The notes under the pieces: model-generated
What the model saw: only the letters and a program-made list of their open reading frames with translations
What the model was told of the DNA's origin: nothing
The model's database searches: none
Origin: Nitrososphaeraceae archaeon
GTDB taxonomy: Archaea; Thermoproteota; Nitrososphaeria; Nitrososphaerales; Nitrososphaeraceae
Length of the DNA: 34,157 nucleotides
Direction: 5' to 3'
Assembly (NCBI GenBank): GCA_016782225.1
Contig: JADDOW010000065.1
Span: forward strand, 1 to 34,157
Made by a program: the position numbers and the translations under genes
Shown here: piece by piece, positions 7,353-15,157 of the stretch
Position numbering within the stretch: position 1 is the first letter of the stretch
Layout of the letters: every line of letters starts with the position of its first letter

Positions 7353-8095
7353 TCCAATTCTTTTAACTCAATTGTTACAATGTCCCCATTTTTTAAATTT
7401 GCTGTTTCTTTAATGCATACTGGAGAGATAACTTCAACTAAACTGTTGTTATGGTGTGTTCTTTCTAAAACCAGTATGGATGATTCTATTTCCATCTTTT
7501 CATAATTTTCTTTGTTGTTTTTCCAAACTTTGTCATTTTCTTTGGTTCGGGGAATTAAAATTGTTGGATAGCATTTAACCCATCCAAATGTCCTGTTTTC
7601 ATCCTTAAAGCCGTGAATGTGGATGGAAGGATAGCTTGTTATTTCTCTTTTGATGTCTTTATAAATTTGTTCTTCCAGTTTTACGTTTAAAGTGCCAGGA
7701 TAGGGTTCGTATCCTAATTTTTCCCTAAATTGATCTTTGTACCCTTTTTTTGACATGTAGTATGAACCCTCTCCCATACCCGTAACAATTTTTCCTTTGA
7801 TTATTACTCTTTTACCTCTGGAGCTATCTATTGCTGTTTTCATCATACCATGTAGTTCTTTTATGACCTCAAATCCTTCCTGTGTTACTTTTATCTTGAA
7901 TTTCTTATTGTTTTTAATTCTTTCAATTAAGTTGTCTTTTTCTAATTCAATCAATATCTTTGAAGCTGTTTGTTGAGAGCGTTGTATGACTTTACTTATT
8001 TGACCACTTGTTATTTCAGTATGGGTTTCCTTGGCACCTAATGATAGTAAGTGAGCCAAAGTTAAAAAATGAAAATAATTTAAATTACCTTCCAT
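7349..8095 (-). CDS. ribK: CTP-dependent riboflavin kinase with N-terminal winged helix
   Basis: Archaeal riboflavin kinase phosphorylates riboflavin to FMN using CTP. The 248-residue protein has an N-terminal winged helix (about residues 1-85, with QISKVIQRSQQTASKILIEL as the recognition region). The kinase domain follows from about 95, with GKIVTGMGEGSYYM (101-114) and PYPGTLNVKL (131-140), both hallmarks of the RibK beta-barrel. The HTH-RibK fusion is known from other archaea, where it can act as a flavin-responsive regulator. The start overlaps the end of dnaG by 11 bases, so the two are probably co-transcribed. The 3' end overlaps the convergent ribL-like gene by 4 bases. Confidence 0.92.
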   Translation of the reverse strand: MEGNLNYFHFLTLAHLLSLGAKETHTEITSGQISKVIQRSQQTASKILIELEKDNLIERIKNNKKFKIKVTQEGFEVIKELHGMMKTAIDSSRGKRVIIKGKIVTGMGEGSYYMSKKGYKDQFREKLGYEPYPGTLNVKLEEQIYKDIKREITSYPSIHIHGFKDENRTFGWVKCYPTILIPRTKENDKVWKNNKENYEKMEIESSILVLERTHHNNSLVEVISPVCIKETANLKNGDIVTIELKELD

Positions 8096-9461
8096 TATTG
8101 CTATGGTTAATCAAGCCTATATCGGAAAAGGTTTTTATGCGAATTTCTGAAATTGGTTTTTTTATGTTGCTTGTTCTATGCCCTATTATATATTGAATCC
8201 CTGCTTTGTTAGCTGCTTCTATTAATCTTTGGGTAATTATTCCATCTAAAACCAATAGTTTTCCACCCTGTGAATTTGATATTCTTTTCACAATGTCAGA
8301 AACAGGTACTTTTATCATTGCTTTCATTGAATTGTCAAAGATTACTGCTTCTAATGTTTCATTGATTTCTGGGAATATTTGCTTTATGGTTGAAATGATT
8401 ACCTCATCTTCCTTTATGGGTGATGTATTTTTGTCTATGTTCGCGTATGTGATTTTATTATTGTTATATTCTACAGACGCTTTGTTTTGTTGATTGTTGA
8501 TGGGTTTGGTGTTCATGTCAATCATATGTATTTGATTTTGGTTTATTGCCGATTGCACATTGTTTCGTGCCTGATACTGATTTTCTGAGTTTGAACTATT
8601 AGATGTGTTACTATAAATGTTCTTAATGTATTGTTCTACATCCTTTAGTATTTCTGAAATCTCTAAAGGAGTGCACTCTTCGACTTCCCTACCCGCTGGT
8701 GCTCGATATACTCTGTCTATTTTTACTAACCCTTGCAACTCTTTTAATATTAAATCACCAGCTCTATCTCCATCAATAAAAGCAACAACTCTTTTGCCAT
8801 GTGTTAGTTTTAATATTGTTTCGTCAATCTTTGCACCTTCAATTGCTATTGAATTTTCATATCCTGCTCTAAGGAGGTTTATTACATCTGCCCTTCCTTC
8901 TACCAAAATAATCCAATCAGAATCAAATACTCCTACTCCGCATGCTAATTGAGCCTTGCCAAAAGTAGTAAGTCTGCCTGGTTTGCTTGCGTCATATACA
9001 TCCTTTAACATTTCCTCTCCTTCGCTTATTGTTTTTGTTGCCCATTCTTGTACGATTTTTTTTGCTCTATCTACTATGATTTTCTTTTTGATTGCCCTTA
9101 TATCATCAATTCCAATTAATGAGAATTTGGCTTGAAAAGGACCAACTTTGTCAATACTTTCGATTGCAGCAGCTATTAGAGCAGCCGTAGATATGTCTGT
9201 GCTCATGGGGATTAAAGCGTCGCCTTTTGCGGAATTCGACTTAGAATCTACATTAACTTCAATCCTTCCAACTTTGGATACTTTTTGTAATTCGTTTAGG
9301 TTCATTTCTGGGCCTAACAAGCCTTCCGTTTGCCCAAATATAGCTCCAATAATATCGGCCTTTTCTACTAAGCCATCAACATCAAATTTTAACTTTACAT
9401 GATACTTAACAATGCCTGTATTTGGCATCTTTATTACTTCGTTATTAATTTTATTTATCAT
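8085..9461 (-). CDS. dnaG: Archaeal DnaG (TOPRIM primase-like, exosome-associated)
   Basis: A 458-residue archaeal DnaG. The N-terminal domain contains IIGAIFGQTEGLLG (37-50), diagnostic for the family. The TOPRIM domain follows with E188 (VEGRADVI) and the D230-x-D232 pair (FIDGDRAGD). A low-complexity Asn/Gln/Ser linker (about 281-345) leads to a C-terminal domain (about 356-458) of the type that contacts exosome caps in other archaea. In Sulfolobus the protein has weak primase activity and is also an exosome subunit with poly(A) preference. Two starts are possible: the ATG at 9461, or an internal ATG at 9428 giving MPNTGIVKYH, which fits the usual family start better. It is followed by ribK with an 11-base overlap. 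Confidence 0.95.
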   Translation of the reverse strand: MINKINNEVIKMPNTGIVKYHVKLKFDVDGLVEKADIIGAIFGQTEGLLGPEMNLNELQKVSKVGRIEVNVDSKSNSAKGDALIPMSTDISTAALIAAAIESIDKVGPFQAKFSLIGIDDIRAIKKKIIVDRAKKIVQEWATKTISEGEEMLKDVYDASKPGRLTTFGKAQLACGVGVFDSDWIILVEGRADVINLLRAGYENSIAIEGAKIDETILKLTHGKRVVAFIDGDRAGDLILKELQGLVKIDRVYRAPAGREVEECTPLEISEILKDVEQYIKNIYSNTSNSSNSENQYQARNNVQSAINQNQIHMIDMNTKPINNQQNKASVEYNNNKITYANIDKNTSPIKEDEVIISTIKQIFPEINETLEAVIFDNSMKAMIKVPVSDIVKRISNSQGGKLLVLDGIITQRLIEAANKAGIQYIIGHRTSNIKKPISEIRIKTFSDIGLINHSNNGR

Positions 9462-9598
9462 ATTTAGATGATGTATTTAATACATTACCTACCTTCATTA
9501 ATCTTTTTATTTTAAGATAAATTAGAGTGTTTTTCTACAAAATTAAATATATTTTATGTTTATATTTATATATCCATTATTTTTTATATTAATGCTAT

Positions 9599-10048
9599 TT
9601 ATTTTATCTTTTCTGATATGGTGATATAAAATGATTTCATTTCTTCAATTTTTTTTACTCTTCCCTTGGTGATTTTTAGCAATTTTTTTTTATAATACAG
9701 ATCAATAAATTTGCCATTGGTCTGTGACAATATTTTTTTTGTAATTGCCTTTCCTTTTTGGTCTGCGTCTAAAAGTAATATTAGTTTTTTATAGTTTGCA
9801 GAACAATAGTCCACAAAATCAGTTGTACCTTTAAAGTTATGATATGCTTTTAGGTTACCTTTAAACCCTAAATAATTCAAAGCATCGATATCTTTTTTGC
9901 CCTCTACAACAACTATCGAATTCTTGAGAGACTCATTATTTAATGAGCTTATAAAGTTGTTTAATTCTTCTATTGCAGTTTCTCTATATTCTTTATTCAT
10001 GGATAATGACTTTGTTACGAGCCAACTCTCTTCATCTTTGAGCCGCAT
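9599..10048 (-). CDS. Small stand-alone TOPRIM protein
   Basis: About 149 residues when started at the ATG encoding MRLKDEESW; a TTG three codons earlier (10057) is also open. The core is a minimal TOPRIM fold: IVVVEGKKDID (catalytic Glu), then LILLLDADQKGK with the Asp-x-Asp pair, and a basic C-terminal tail. Small TOPRIM proteins of this kind (including RNase M5-like and OLD-related ones) cut or bind nucleic acids, but the exact role of the archaeal form is not known. The start lies inside the 3' end of the upstream zinc-ribbon membrane gene, so the pair is translationally coupled. It follows the same strand and order as dnaG and ribK, suggesting a shared nucleic-acid context. Confidence 0.75.
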   Translation of the reverse strand: MRLKDEESWLVTKSLSMNKEYRETAIEELNNFISSLNNESLKNSIVVVEGKKDIDALNYLGFKGNLKAYHNFKGTTDFVDYCSANYKKLILLLDADQKGKAITKKILSQTNGKFIDLYYKKKLLKITKGRVKKIEEMKSFYITISEKIK

Positions 10049-10317
10049 CTTGGACAAGAAGATTGATCGTGTTTAGTGCCACAATTCATACAATAATAAC
10101 TAATTGAACTTCCTGAGCCGCCAAAAACAGAACCAGACATTCCCATTTTTTTCATGGTTCTATTTCTTATGTAATAACTTAGCATAATGAATACAATTAT
10201 TATAATTGGTAATGAAAAGGGAAAAGGTATTAAGAATGAAATGCCCAAACTTATTCCTAAAGAAATTCCTATCCACATTAATTGCTGTGATAAAAATTGC
10301 CTGTTATTGCCTATCAC
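10015..10317 (-). CDS. Two-helix membrane protein with C-terminal zinc ribbon
   Basis: A 100-residue protein. Two adjacent hydrophobic segments (about 13-30 and 33-50) form a hairpin in the membrane, joined by a Pro-Phe-Pro turn. A Gly/Ser-rich linker (59-73) leads to a C-terminal zinc ribbon with C76-x2-C79 and C88-x2-C91 (MNCGTKHD, CPRCGSK). The ribbon should be cytoplasmic. Such zinc-ribbon membrane proteins are common in archaea without assigned function. It overlaps the mini-TOPRIM gene by about 34 bases, suggesting co-expression. Partner and role are unknown. Confidence 0.7.
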   Translation of the reverse strand: MIGNNRQFLSQQLMWIGISLGISLGISFLIPFPFSLPIIIIVFIMLSYYIRNRTMKKMGMSGSVFGGSGSSISYYCMNCGTKHDQSSCPRCGSKMKRVGS

Positions 10318-10393
10318 TGTATATCATTGATACTAATAAAAAACATTATATTTAAAATCTTTCCTCTTTTCTAAATTTTATTTTTAACTTTGA

Positions 10394-10720
10394 TCAATTA
10401 TATTCTGCATAATATTTATAGCGTTTCTCAACATCTTTATTTTTTCCGTCTAATACGATTTGAATCTGTTGTTTTAATTGATTCATTGAGTAGTTTTTAA
10501 ATTTCACTCCTTCATCTGTATCTGGAAACTTGGATAACGTATTCTCAAAATCCTTCATAAAGGTGACTACCATCTCCCTAAACTCGTCTTTTGTTGGGGT
10601 TTTATGGTTATTTACTTTAAACCATGAAACAGCTAATTGTGATGAGTAGATTTTCGCTAAATCTTCTGTAACCCTGTCAATTTCAAAAAAATCCGCCATT
10701 ATCTCGTAAAAACTAGGCAA
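10394..10720 (-). CDS. Hypothetical small helical protein
   Basis: A 108-residue soluble protein beginning MPSFYEIMADFFEID, mostly predicted helix and mixed charged, with no cysteines, no signal peptide and no membrane segment. I do not recognise the family. It lies upstream of the zinc-ribbon/TOPRIM pair on the same strand with a 76-base gap that contains an AT-rich, promoter-like stretch. Its amino-acid composition looks like a real gene rather than a shadow, and nothing competes on the other strand. Confidence 0.55.
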   Translation of the reverse strand: MPSFYEIMADFFEIDRVTEDLAKIYSSQLAVSWFKVNNHKTPTKDEFREMVVTFMKDFENTLSKFPDTDEGVKFKNYSMNQLKQQIQIVLDGKNKDVEKRYKYYAEYN

Positions 10721-11476
10721 TCCTTATTAAAATTTCTATTGTATTCTTAGTTAAGGTCTGTCATATTGCAATTATGTACCTTAAGTAACCTGTATTTCTT
10801 TTGTGTGTATATTAAAAAATACCATAAACACAAATATTACGGCTAGATTGCATTTGGATTAATACTATGGTATGTGTCGTTGAAATATTTTAAAATCTCT
10901 ATAGTTTGTCAAAATAAGTCCCATTTCCATTGGATGTAGATACTAAAGCATAAACATTATGTGGCATCGTACAACAAAAAGAGGGTTTTTGAATCTATGG
11001 TTAGATGCACTAATTTAAAGGTGGTTATAGCGCTTGGGCCTGAAGTTGCATTTGACATGTAAATAAATAACTAATGCAGTGAGGATAACAAAGAATCTAA
11101 ATTTGTTATCATGACGTTGTTTTTTACATTTGGCATTGTCAAATAATGTGGCGAATGATCTTATTCAGCCGATCCGGAAAGACTACTACATTCGCCTCTA
11201 GTTTGTGCAGTTTATTTGAACAAATGAGTCATTCGCCGTGTTTGAGAAAAGCATTGTAGGGTGAACTATGCAATATTTGAAAGATAATCTGAAAGTATTG
11301 GTTATTTCTTTTTTTGCATAGGTGGCAAATGCAAATTAAAGAAAGCAAATAACGGTTTAATCTATTTAATTTTATCAAAATAAAGAAGATGCACAAAAAT
11401 TAAAAGAGCCTCTCCATGCCCTGCCTGGAGAATGCGAATAGAAAGATAAAAATGGGTTTGAATATTCTCAACAGAT
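10721..11476. other. Intergenic stretch with inverted repeats, no gene seen
   Basis: No ORF of gene-like character on either strand. GATAACAAA (11084-11092) and TTTGTTATC (11102-11110) form a 9-bp hairpin. GGCGAATGA (11150-11158) is the exact reverse complement of TCATTCGCC (11229-11237), and a third related copy CATTCGCC lies between them at 11189-11196. This could be a structured RNA, an operator set or remnants of a mobile element. The last 100 bases probably hold the L40e promoter. Confidence 0.45.
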
Positions 11477-11644
11477 ATGCCTATAACAGATGTAATAAAA
11501 AAACAAATAGCTCAAAAAAGACGACTATTTTTCAAGATATGTTTTAAGTGTGGAGCAAAAAACCCAATTGGATCAGATAGATGTAGAAAATGTCATGGAA
11601 ACCAGATGCGTTTAAAAAACAGGACATTGGGTGCAAAAAAATAG
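11477..11644 (+). CDS. rpl40e: Ribosomal protein L40e (eL40)
   Basis: A 55-residue zinc-binding ribosomal protein of the large subunit. The sequence starts MPITDVIKKQIAQ and carries four cysteines in C22-x2-C25...C36-x2-C39 (FKCGAKNP, CRKCHG), the conserved L40e zinc ribbon, followed by the basic tail RLKNRTLGAKK. Length matches archaeal L40e (about 50 residues). In eukaryotes the equivalent is made fused to ubiquitin; here it is free, as in archaea generally. It stands alone, about 100 bases before the radical SAM gene, with AT-rich sequence upstream. Confidence 0.93.
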   Translation: MPITDVIKKQIAQKRRLFFKICFKCGAKNPIGSDRCRKCHGNQMRLKNRTLGAKK

Positions 11645-11751
11645 TTTTTTTAACCATGTCGCATCAATTTGCTTAATTCTTTACTAATTCTTTTCAAATA
11701 GGAAACCTTTAATTATCTTTTTCTATTCATCAATCTAAGATAACGATTAGT

Positions 11752-13476
11752 ATGAAATACCCAAAAGTTGTTTTGACTGCTGACAGAACTTTAATGTCTC
11801 CTTATAGAGGAATCTCACTTGCATCTTTTTTTGGCTGTGCCCCAGCTCTTGATATAAACCGTAGTCATGATTCCTTTTGGTATAAAGTTCTAGGTAATCA
11901 GGTAACTCCTAAATTACTTTTTGATTTTATTTGCAATCCAATTGGCCATGTAAATGGACGGGCTAGTTATGCTCCTTATGGCCTAAGAAAGATTGAAGCG
12001 TCATTGTTGAGGGATGGTTATTCGAAGGAAGATGTGGTAGTTGCCCATCCTGATTTTGTTGAAAAGTTTATAGGCCCTGAAACTGAATTTGTAGGAACTT
12101 ATGAAATGGATCCGTTAGGAATGGGTCCAGTTACCATGACTTTTACCTATGGACGAAAACAAATGTCCTATGATGAGTATTATAATAGAGATTTACATCG
12201 TAAAATTAACAAAGCAAAGGAAAAAAACAAGAGCAAAGCCAAGGTTGTGGTTGGGGCTTCAGGCACTTGGCAATATAATTATGATCCTGCAAAAATCGAA
12301 GAATACGGGCTATATGCTATTATGGAGGGTGACCTCGGTGGTATTGGACCTGAAATTGATGGGGCTGGAAGAATCTTTTTTGATGCTATAATAAATAATG
12401 AATTAGAAACAGCAAATCCTTTTAAAAAGTCGAAATTTAGAGTTGAAGTTAAAGAATTTAACAGAAAAGATAGGAAATACCATGGACGATTTATCCATTA
12501 TTCTGACGAACCTGATGTAGACGAAATACCCAATATTGTTAATCCCAGCATGCACGGCATGATTGAAGTAATGAGGGGATGCGGTAGGGGCTGTAAATTT
12601 TGTGATGTTACATTGAGACCATTAAGATATTACCCTGTGGAAAAGGTACAAAAAGAAATAGAAGTCAATATGAAGTATGGTGGCTTAAAAAATGCTTGGA
12701 TCCAAAGTGATGATATTTTTGTTTATGGCTTAAATCCAAGGACAACAAAAAACATGCAACCGAATAGGGAGGCTCTTGAAGAGCTTTTCAAAGGGATTAT
12801 GGAAACGGGTGTTGAGCATACAAATCCTACACATGGAACGCTCGCAGGTGCAATTGCCGATGAAAAGCTAATTCCAAGCCTTTCTAAAATTATAAAATCT
12901 GGTCCAGGAAACCATATTGGTGTACAATGTGGTTTGGAAACGGGGAGTATTAGGTTAATTGGTAAATACGCCGATAGGAAACTTGCGCCTTATAAACCCT
13001 CTGAATGGCATTGGGTAGTTAAAGAAGGTGTGAAGACACTTAACGAATACTATTGGGTGCCTGCATTTACCCTTATTATGGGACTTGATAATGATGAAAG
13101 TGCAGATGACAGCTGGGAAACAATTCAGTTAATTCATCAATTAGAAAAAGAGCAACCTGACTCTAAATTTACTGTTACACCATTAACCTTTGTCCCGATC
13201 GGATTGCTTGAGAAATCCGAATTTTTTGATATTGGAAATACCATGGATCCCGCAAAATTAGGAGTCATGTATAAAACATGGCAACACAATTTTAAATATG
13301 CGATCCACAAATTTATGCATAAAGTAGGTCAGAACGATCCTTTAAAGAAATACTTTTTTGCTTCTTTGGCAAAGACATTGGGTGGAGTCCCATTAAACGC
13401 AATGGAAAAGTACGCTAGGCGAAAAAGCCCTGAGCATGAAAGGGTGATCGAAAAAATCAAAGCGCAATACGCTTGA
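11752..13476 (+). CDS. Radical SAM protein, COG1032-like, candidate GDGT ring synthase
   Basis: A 574-residue radical SAM enzyme. The [4Fe-4S] ligands are C277, C281 and C284 (RGCGRGCKFC). About 270 residues precede it, beginning VVLTADRTLMS and containing APYGLRKIEASLL (74-86) and a GTYEMDPLGMGP stretch (115-126). This region resembles the N-terminal domain of archaeal COG1032 proteins, sometimes annotated as B12-binding. From memory of the family, the same N-terminal pattern occurs in archaeal Grs proteins that put cyclopentane rings into GDGT lipids. Nitrososphaeria make ringed GDGTs including crenarchaeol, so this role fits, but other methyl-transfer or C-C bond chemistry is possible. It is convergent with an HTH/B12-like regulator. 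ATG start; the AT-rich 100 bases before it should hold its promoter. Confidence 0.8.
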   Translation: MKYPKVVLTADRTLMSPYRGISLASFFGCAPALDINRSHDSFWYKVLGNQVTPKLLFDFICNPIGHVNGRASYAPYGLRKIEASLLRDGYSKEDVVVAHPDFVEKFIGPETEFVGTYEMDPLGMGPVTMTFTYGRKQMSYDEYYNRDLHRKINKAKEKNKSKAKVVVGASGTWQYNYDPAKIEEYGLYAIMEGDLGGIGPEIDGAGRIFFDAIINNELETANPFKKSKFRVEVKEFNRKDRKYHGRFIHYSDEPDVDEIPNIVNPSMHGMIEVMRGCGRGCKFCDVTLRPLRYYPVEKVQKEIEVNMKYGGLKNAWIQSDDIFVYGLNPRTTKNMQPNREALEELFKGIMETGVEHTNPTHGTLAGAIADEKLIPSLSKIIKSGPGNHIGVQCGLETGSIRLIGKYADRKLAPYKPSEWHWVVKEGVKTLNEYYWVPAFTLIMGLDNDESADDSWETIQLIHQLEKEQPDSKFTVTPLTFVPIGLLEKSEFFDIGNTMDPAKLGVMYKTWQHNFKYAIHKFMHKVGQNDPLKKYFFASLAKTLGGVPLNAMEKYARRKSPEHERVIEKIKAQYA

Positions 13477-13492
13477 TTTCAAATTTTATTAT

Positions 13493-14392
13493 CTATTTTA
13501 CCTCATTCTCAATTATGCTGATTAGCGAAGCTATATCATATATAAAATTTCCTTTGATTTTATTTTCAAATTTTTCAATTATTTTTTTTGTAGAAAAGAC
13601 TATTGTTTTGACTTTATTTGCCTGTTCTATTTCACCTACTGCTGCAGATAGGAATTTTATCGACATTTCGTTGTAGGAAATTATACATATACAGATTTTT
13701 TCTTTATTTCTATTCAATAACTTATTTATGTATCTCTGGAAATCGATATCAAAAAATGGGTCAATATATTTCTCTACGTTTCCAATGACTGTAGAGTTGA
13801 TTTTAATCTTTTTAGCGTAAATGTTTATAATACTGCATATAGGCAAAGAATCATCATCACCTGCAACAATTACAAGTAACATGTTCCTGTGAATGCTACT
13901 TTCATGAATTACATTGCAGTTTCTTAACAGGCCTAAAGATTCTGTTAGGTTTGTTATCAAATGGATCTTCTCTGTTTTTCCGATTTTTCCCCTGTTATGT
14001 AGTTCGAAAAGAGTATTTAAGACTGGAAGGCAAATATCTATAATGATTTTCTTTAAATTAATTTGTTTATTTAATATGCTTAGTATAATGTTCTGAGATA
14101 TCTCTTTATCCCCGTTTATTAGAGATATTATTAATTTTTGCTGCAATTCGATATAATTTTCGTCTTTTGTGTCAAAATTTACTATTCCTGGATCCAAGAA
14201 CCAAAAATTGACTGAACCGATTTTTTTTCTATTGATGATTTTCTGAACGTATAATATATCGAGATATTTCGAAATAGTAATTCTATTTGTTCCTATTTTC
14301 TTTGATATTTCTGTACTAGACATAGGGTTGTTATTCCTAAGTAGTTCTATTACCTCCTTTTGAATATCTGATAAATTATATCTCTTATACAT
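13493..14392 (-). CDS. Winged-helix regulator with cobalamin-binding-like sensor domain
   Basis: A 299-residue protein with three parts. Residues 1-70 are a winged helix (MSSTEISKKIGTNRITISKYLD at about 24-45, given here as MSSTEISKKIG and TNRITISKYLD). Residues 82-160 form a helical bundle with LIISLINGDKEISQ and LPVLNTLFELHNRGKIG, the pattern of the cap domain found in CarH-type and methionine-synthase B12 modules. Residues 170-299 look like a Rossmann-type B12-binding domain. The cobalt-ligand motif Asp-x-His-x-x-Gly is not present; the equivalent site reads AGDDDSLPI. It may therefore bind another ligand or bind B12 without histidine. It is convergent with the radical SAM gene (16-base gap), so the two may be functionally related. 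Confidence 0.65.
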   Translation of the reverse strand: MYKRYNLSDIQKEVIELLRNNNPMSSTEISKKIGTNRITISKYLDILYVQKIINRKKIGSVNFWFLDPGIVNFDTKDENYIELQQKLIISLINGDKEISQNIILSILNKQINLKKIIIDICLPVLNTLFELHNRGKIGKTEKIHLITNLTESLGLLRNCNVIHESSIHRNMLLVIVAGDDDSLPICSIINIYAKKIKINSTVIGNVEKYIDPFFDIDFQRYINKLLNRNKEKICICIISYNEMSIKFLSAAVGEIEQANKVKTIVFSTKKIIEKFENKIKGNFIYDIASLISIIENEVK

Positions 14393-14461
14393 TGCCTATT
14401 TCTTTATCTAGAAATGATCAAGTGTACAAGATATTTAAGTGATAAAAAAATACTAATTATA

Positions 14462-15148
14462 TTATGATTTGAATGCTGACGCTAACTCAAATATTTTTTC
14501 ATACCAATTACTTGCTTTGGTGATACTGCTAGAAACCAGTATTCCTTTTGCTCCATACTCTAATGCCATTTTAACATCTTCATTTTTATTTATTCCTGCT
14601 CCACAAATTAATTCAGATATTTGACCTTTCGTATTTACCATCTGTTTGCATTCGCGAATTAAGAACGGTTTTTCGGATGAGATTGATTTCTGGGTACCAA
14701 TCAATTCTGGTGGCTCTATTGCAATATAGTTGGGTGTAAGCTCTAGAATTTCCTTTAATTCTTTAGTTGTTTTTACGCATACGAAAGACAACAAATTTAA
14801 TTCTTTTAGTTTTTCTATTAATTGCTTTATTTCCGTTATTTCTATTGGGTGTTCACTATGATTGATCAATGAACCCGCGGCCCCTACCTTATCTATTATT
14901 TCAGGTAAATAGTATCCAGTCGTAGACCCGGGCTTTTTTAAATCAATGTGCTGCGATATAACTTTTAGATTGGTCTGTTTTACTATCAATGCTAAAGAGG
15001 GTTGTGGGGGTGAAACGATAATCTCAACATCTAGCCTCTCACTAACCTTCTCTGCATCCTTTACAAGTTTTATTGTGTTGTCCCCCGATGTTTCCAAGTA
15101 ATTCTTTAGGTTGATGATTAGAGGGCCATCTTTCTTAATTTTCATCAT
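14462..15148 (-). CDS. tpiA: Triosephosphate isomerase (archaeal type)
   Basis: Interconverts dihydroxyacetone phosphate and glyceraldehyde 3-phosphate in gluconeogenesis. The short (about 228-residue) archaeal form shows the N-terminal lysine in NLKNY, the catalytic histidine in LINHSEH, the catalytic glutamate in IAIEPPELIGT, the phosphate-binding loop ICGAGINK, and GAKGILVSSSI. I start it at the first ATG (MMKIKKDGP); a TTG two codons upstream is also open. It lies directly downstream of the fructose-bisphosphate aldolase/phosphatase gene on the same strand with only a few bases between them. The two enzymes act consecutively, turning triose phosphates into fructose 6-phosphate. Confidence 0.95.
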   Translation of the reverse strand: MMKIKKDGPLIINLKNYLETSGDNTIKLVKDAEKVSERLDVEIIVSPPQPSLALIVKQTNLKVISQHIDLKKPGSTTGYYLPEIIDKVGAAGSLINHSEHPIEITEIKQLIEKLKELNLLSFVCVKTTKELKEILELTPNYIAIEPPELIGTQKSISSEKPFLIRECKQMVNTKGQISELICGAGINKNEDVKMALEYGAKGILVSSSITKASNWYEKIFELASAFKS

Positions 15149-15157
15149 TAGCAATTA

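Noticed and set aside
11161-11280. Possible RNase P RNA fragment suggested by GGAAAGACTAC
   Set aside because: Only a short similarity to the GAGGAAAGTC-type core is seen; no paired P-helices of RNase P RNA could be drawn and the region is too AT-rich.
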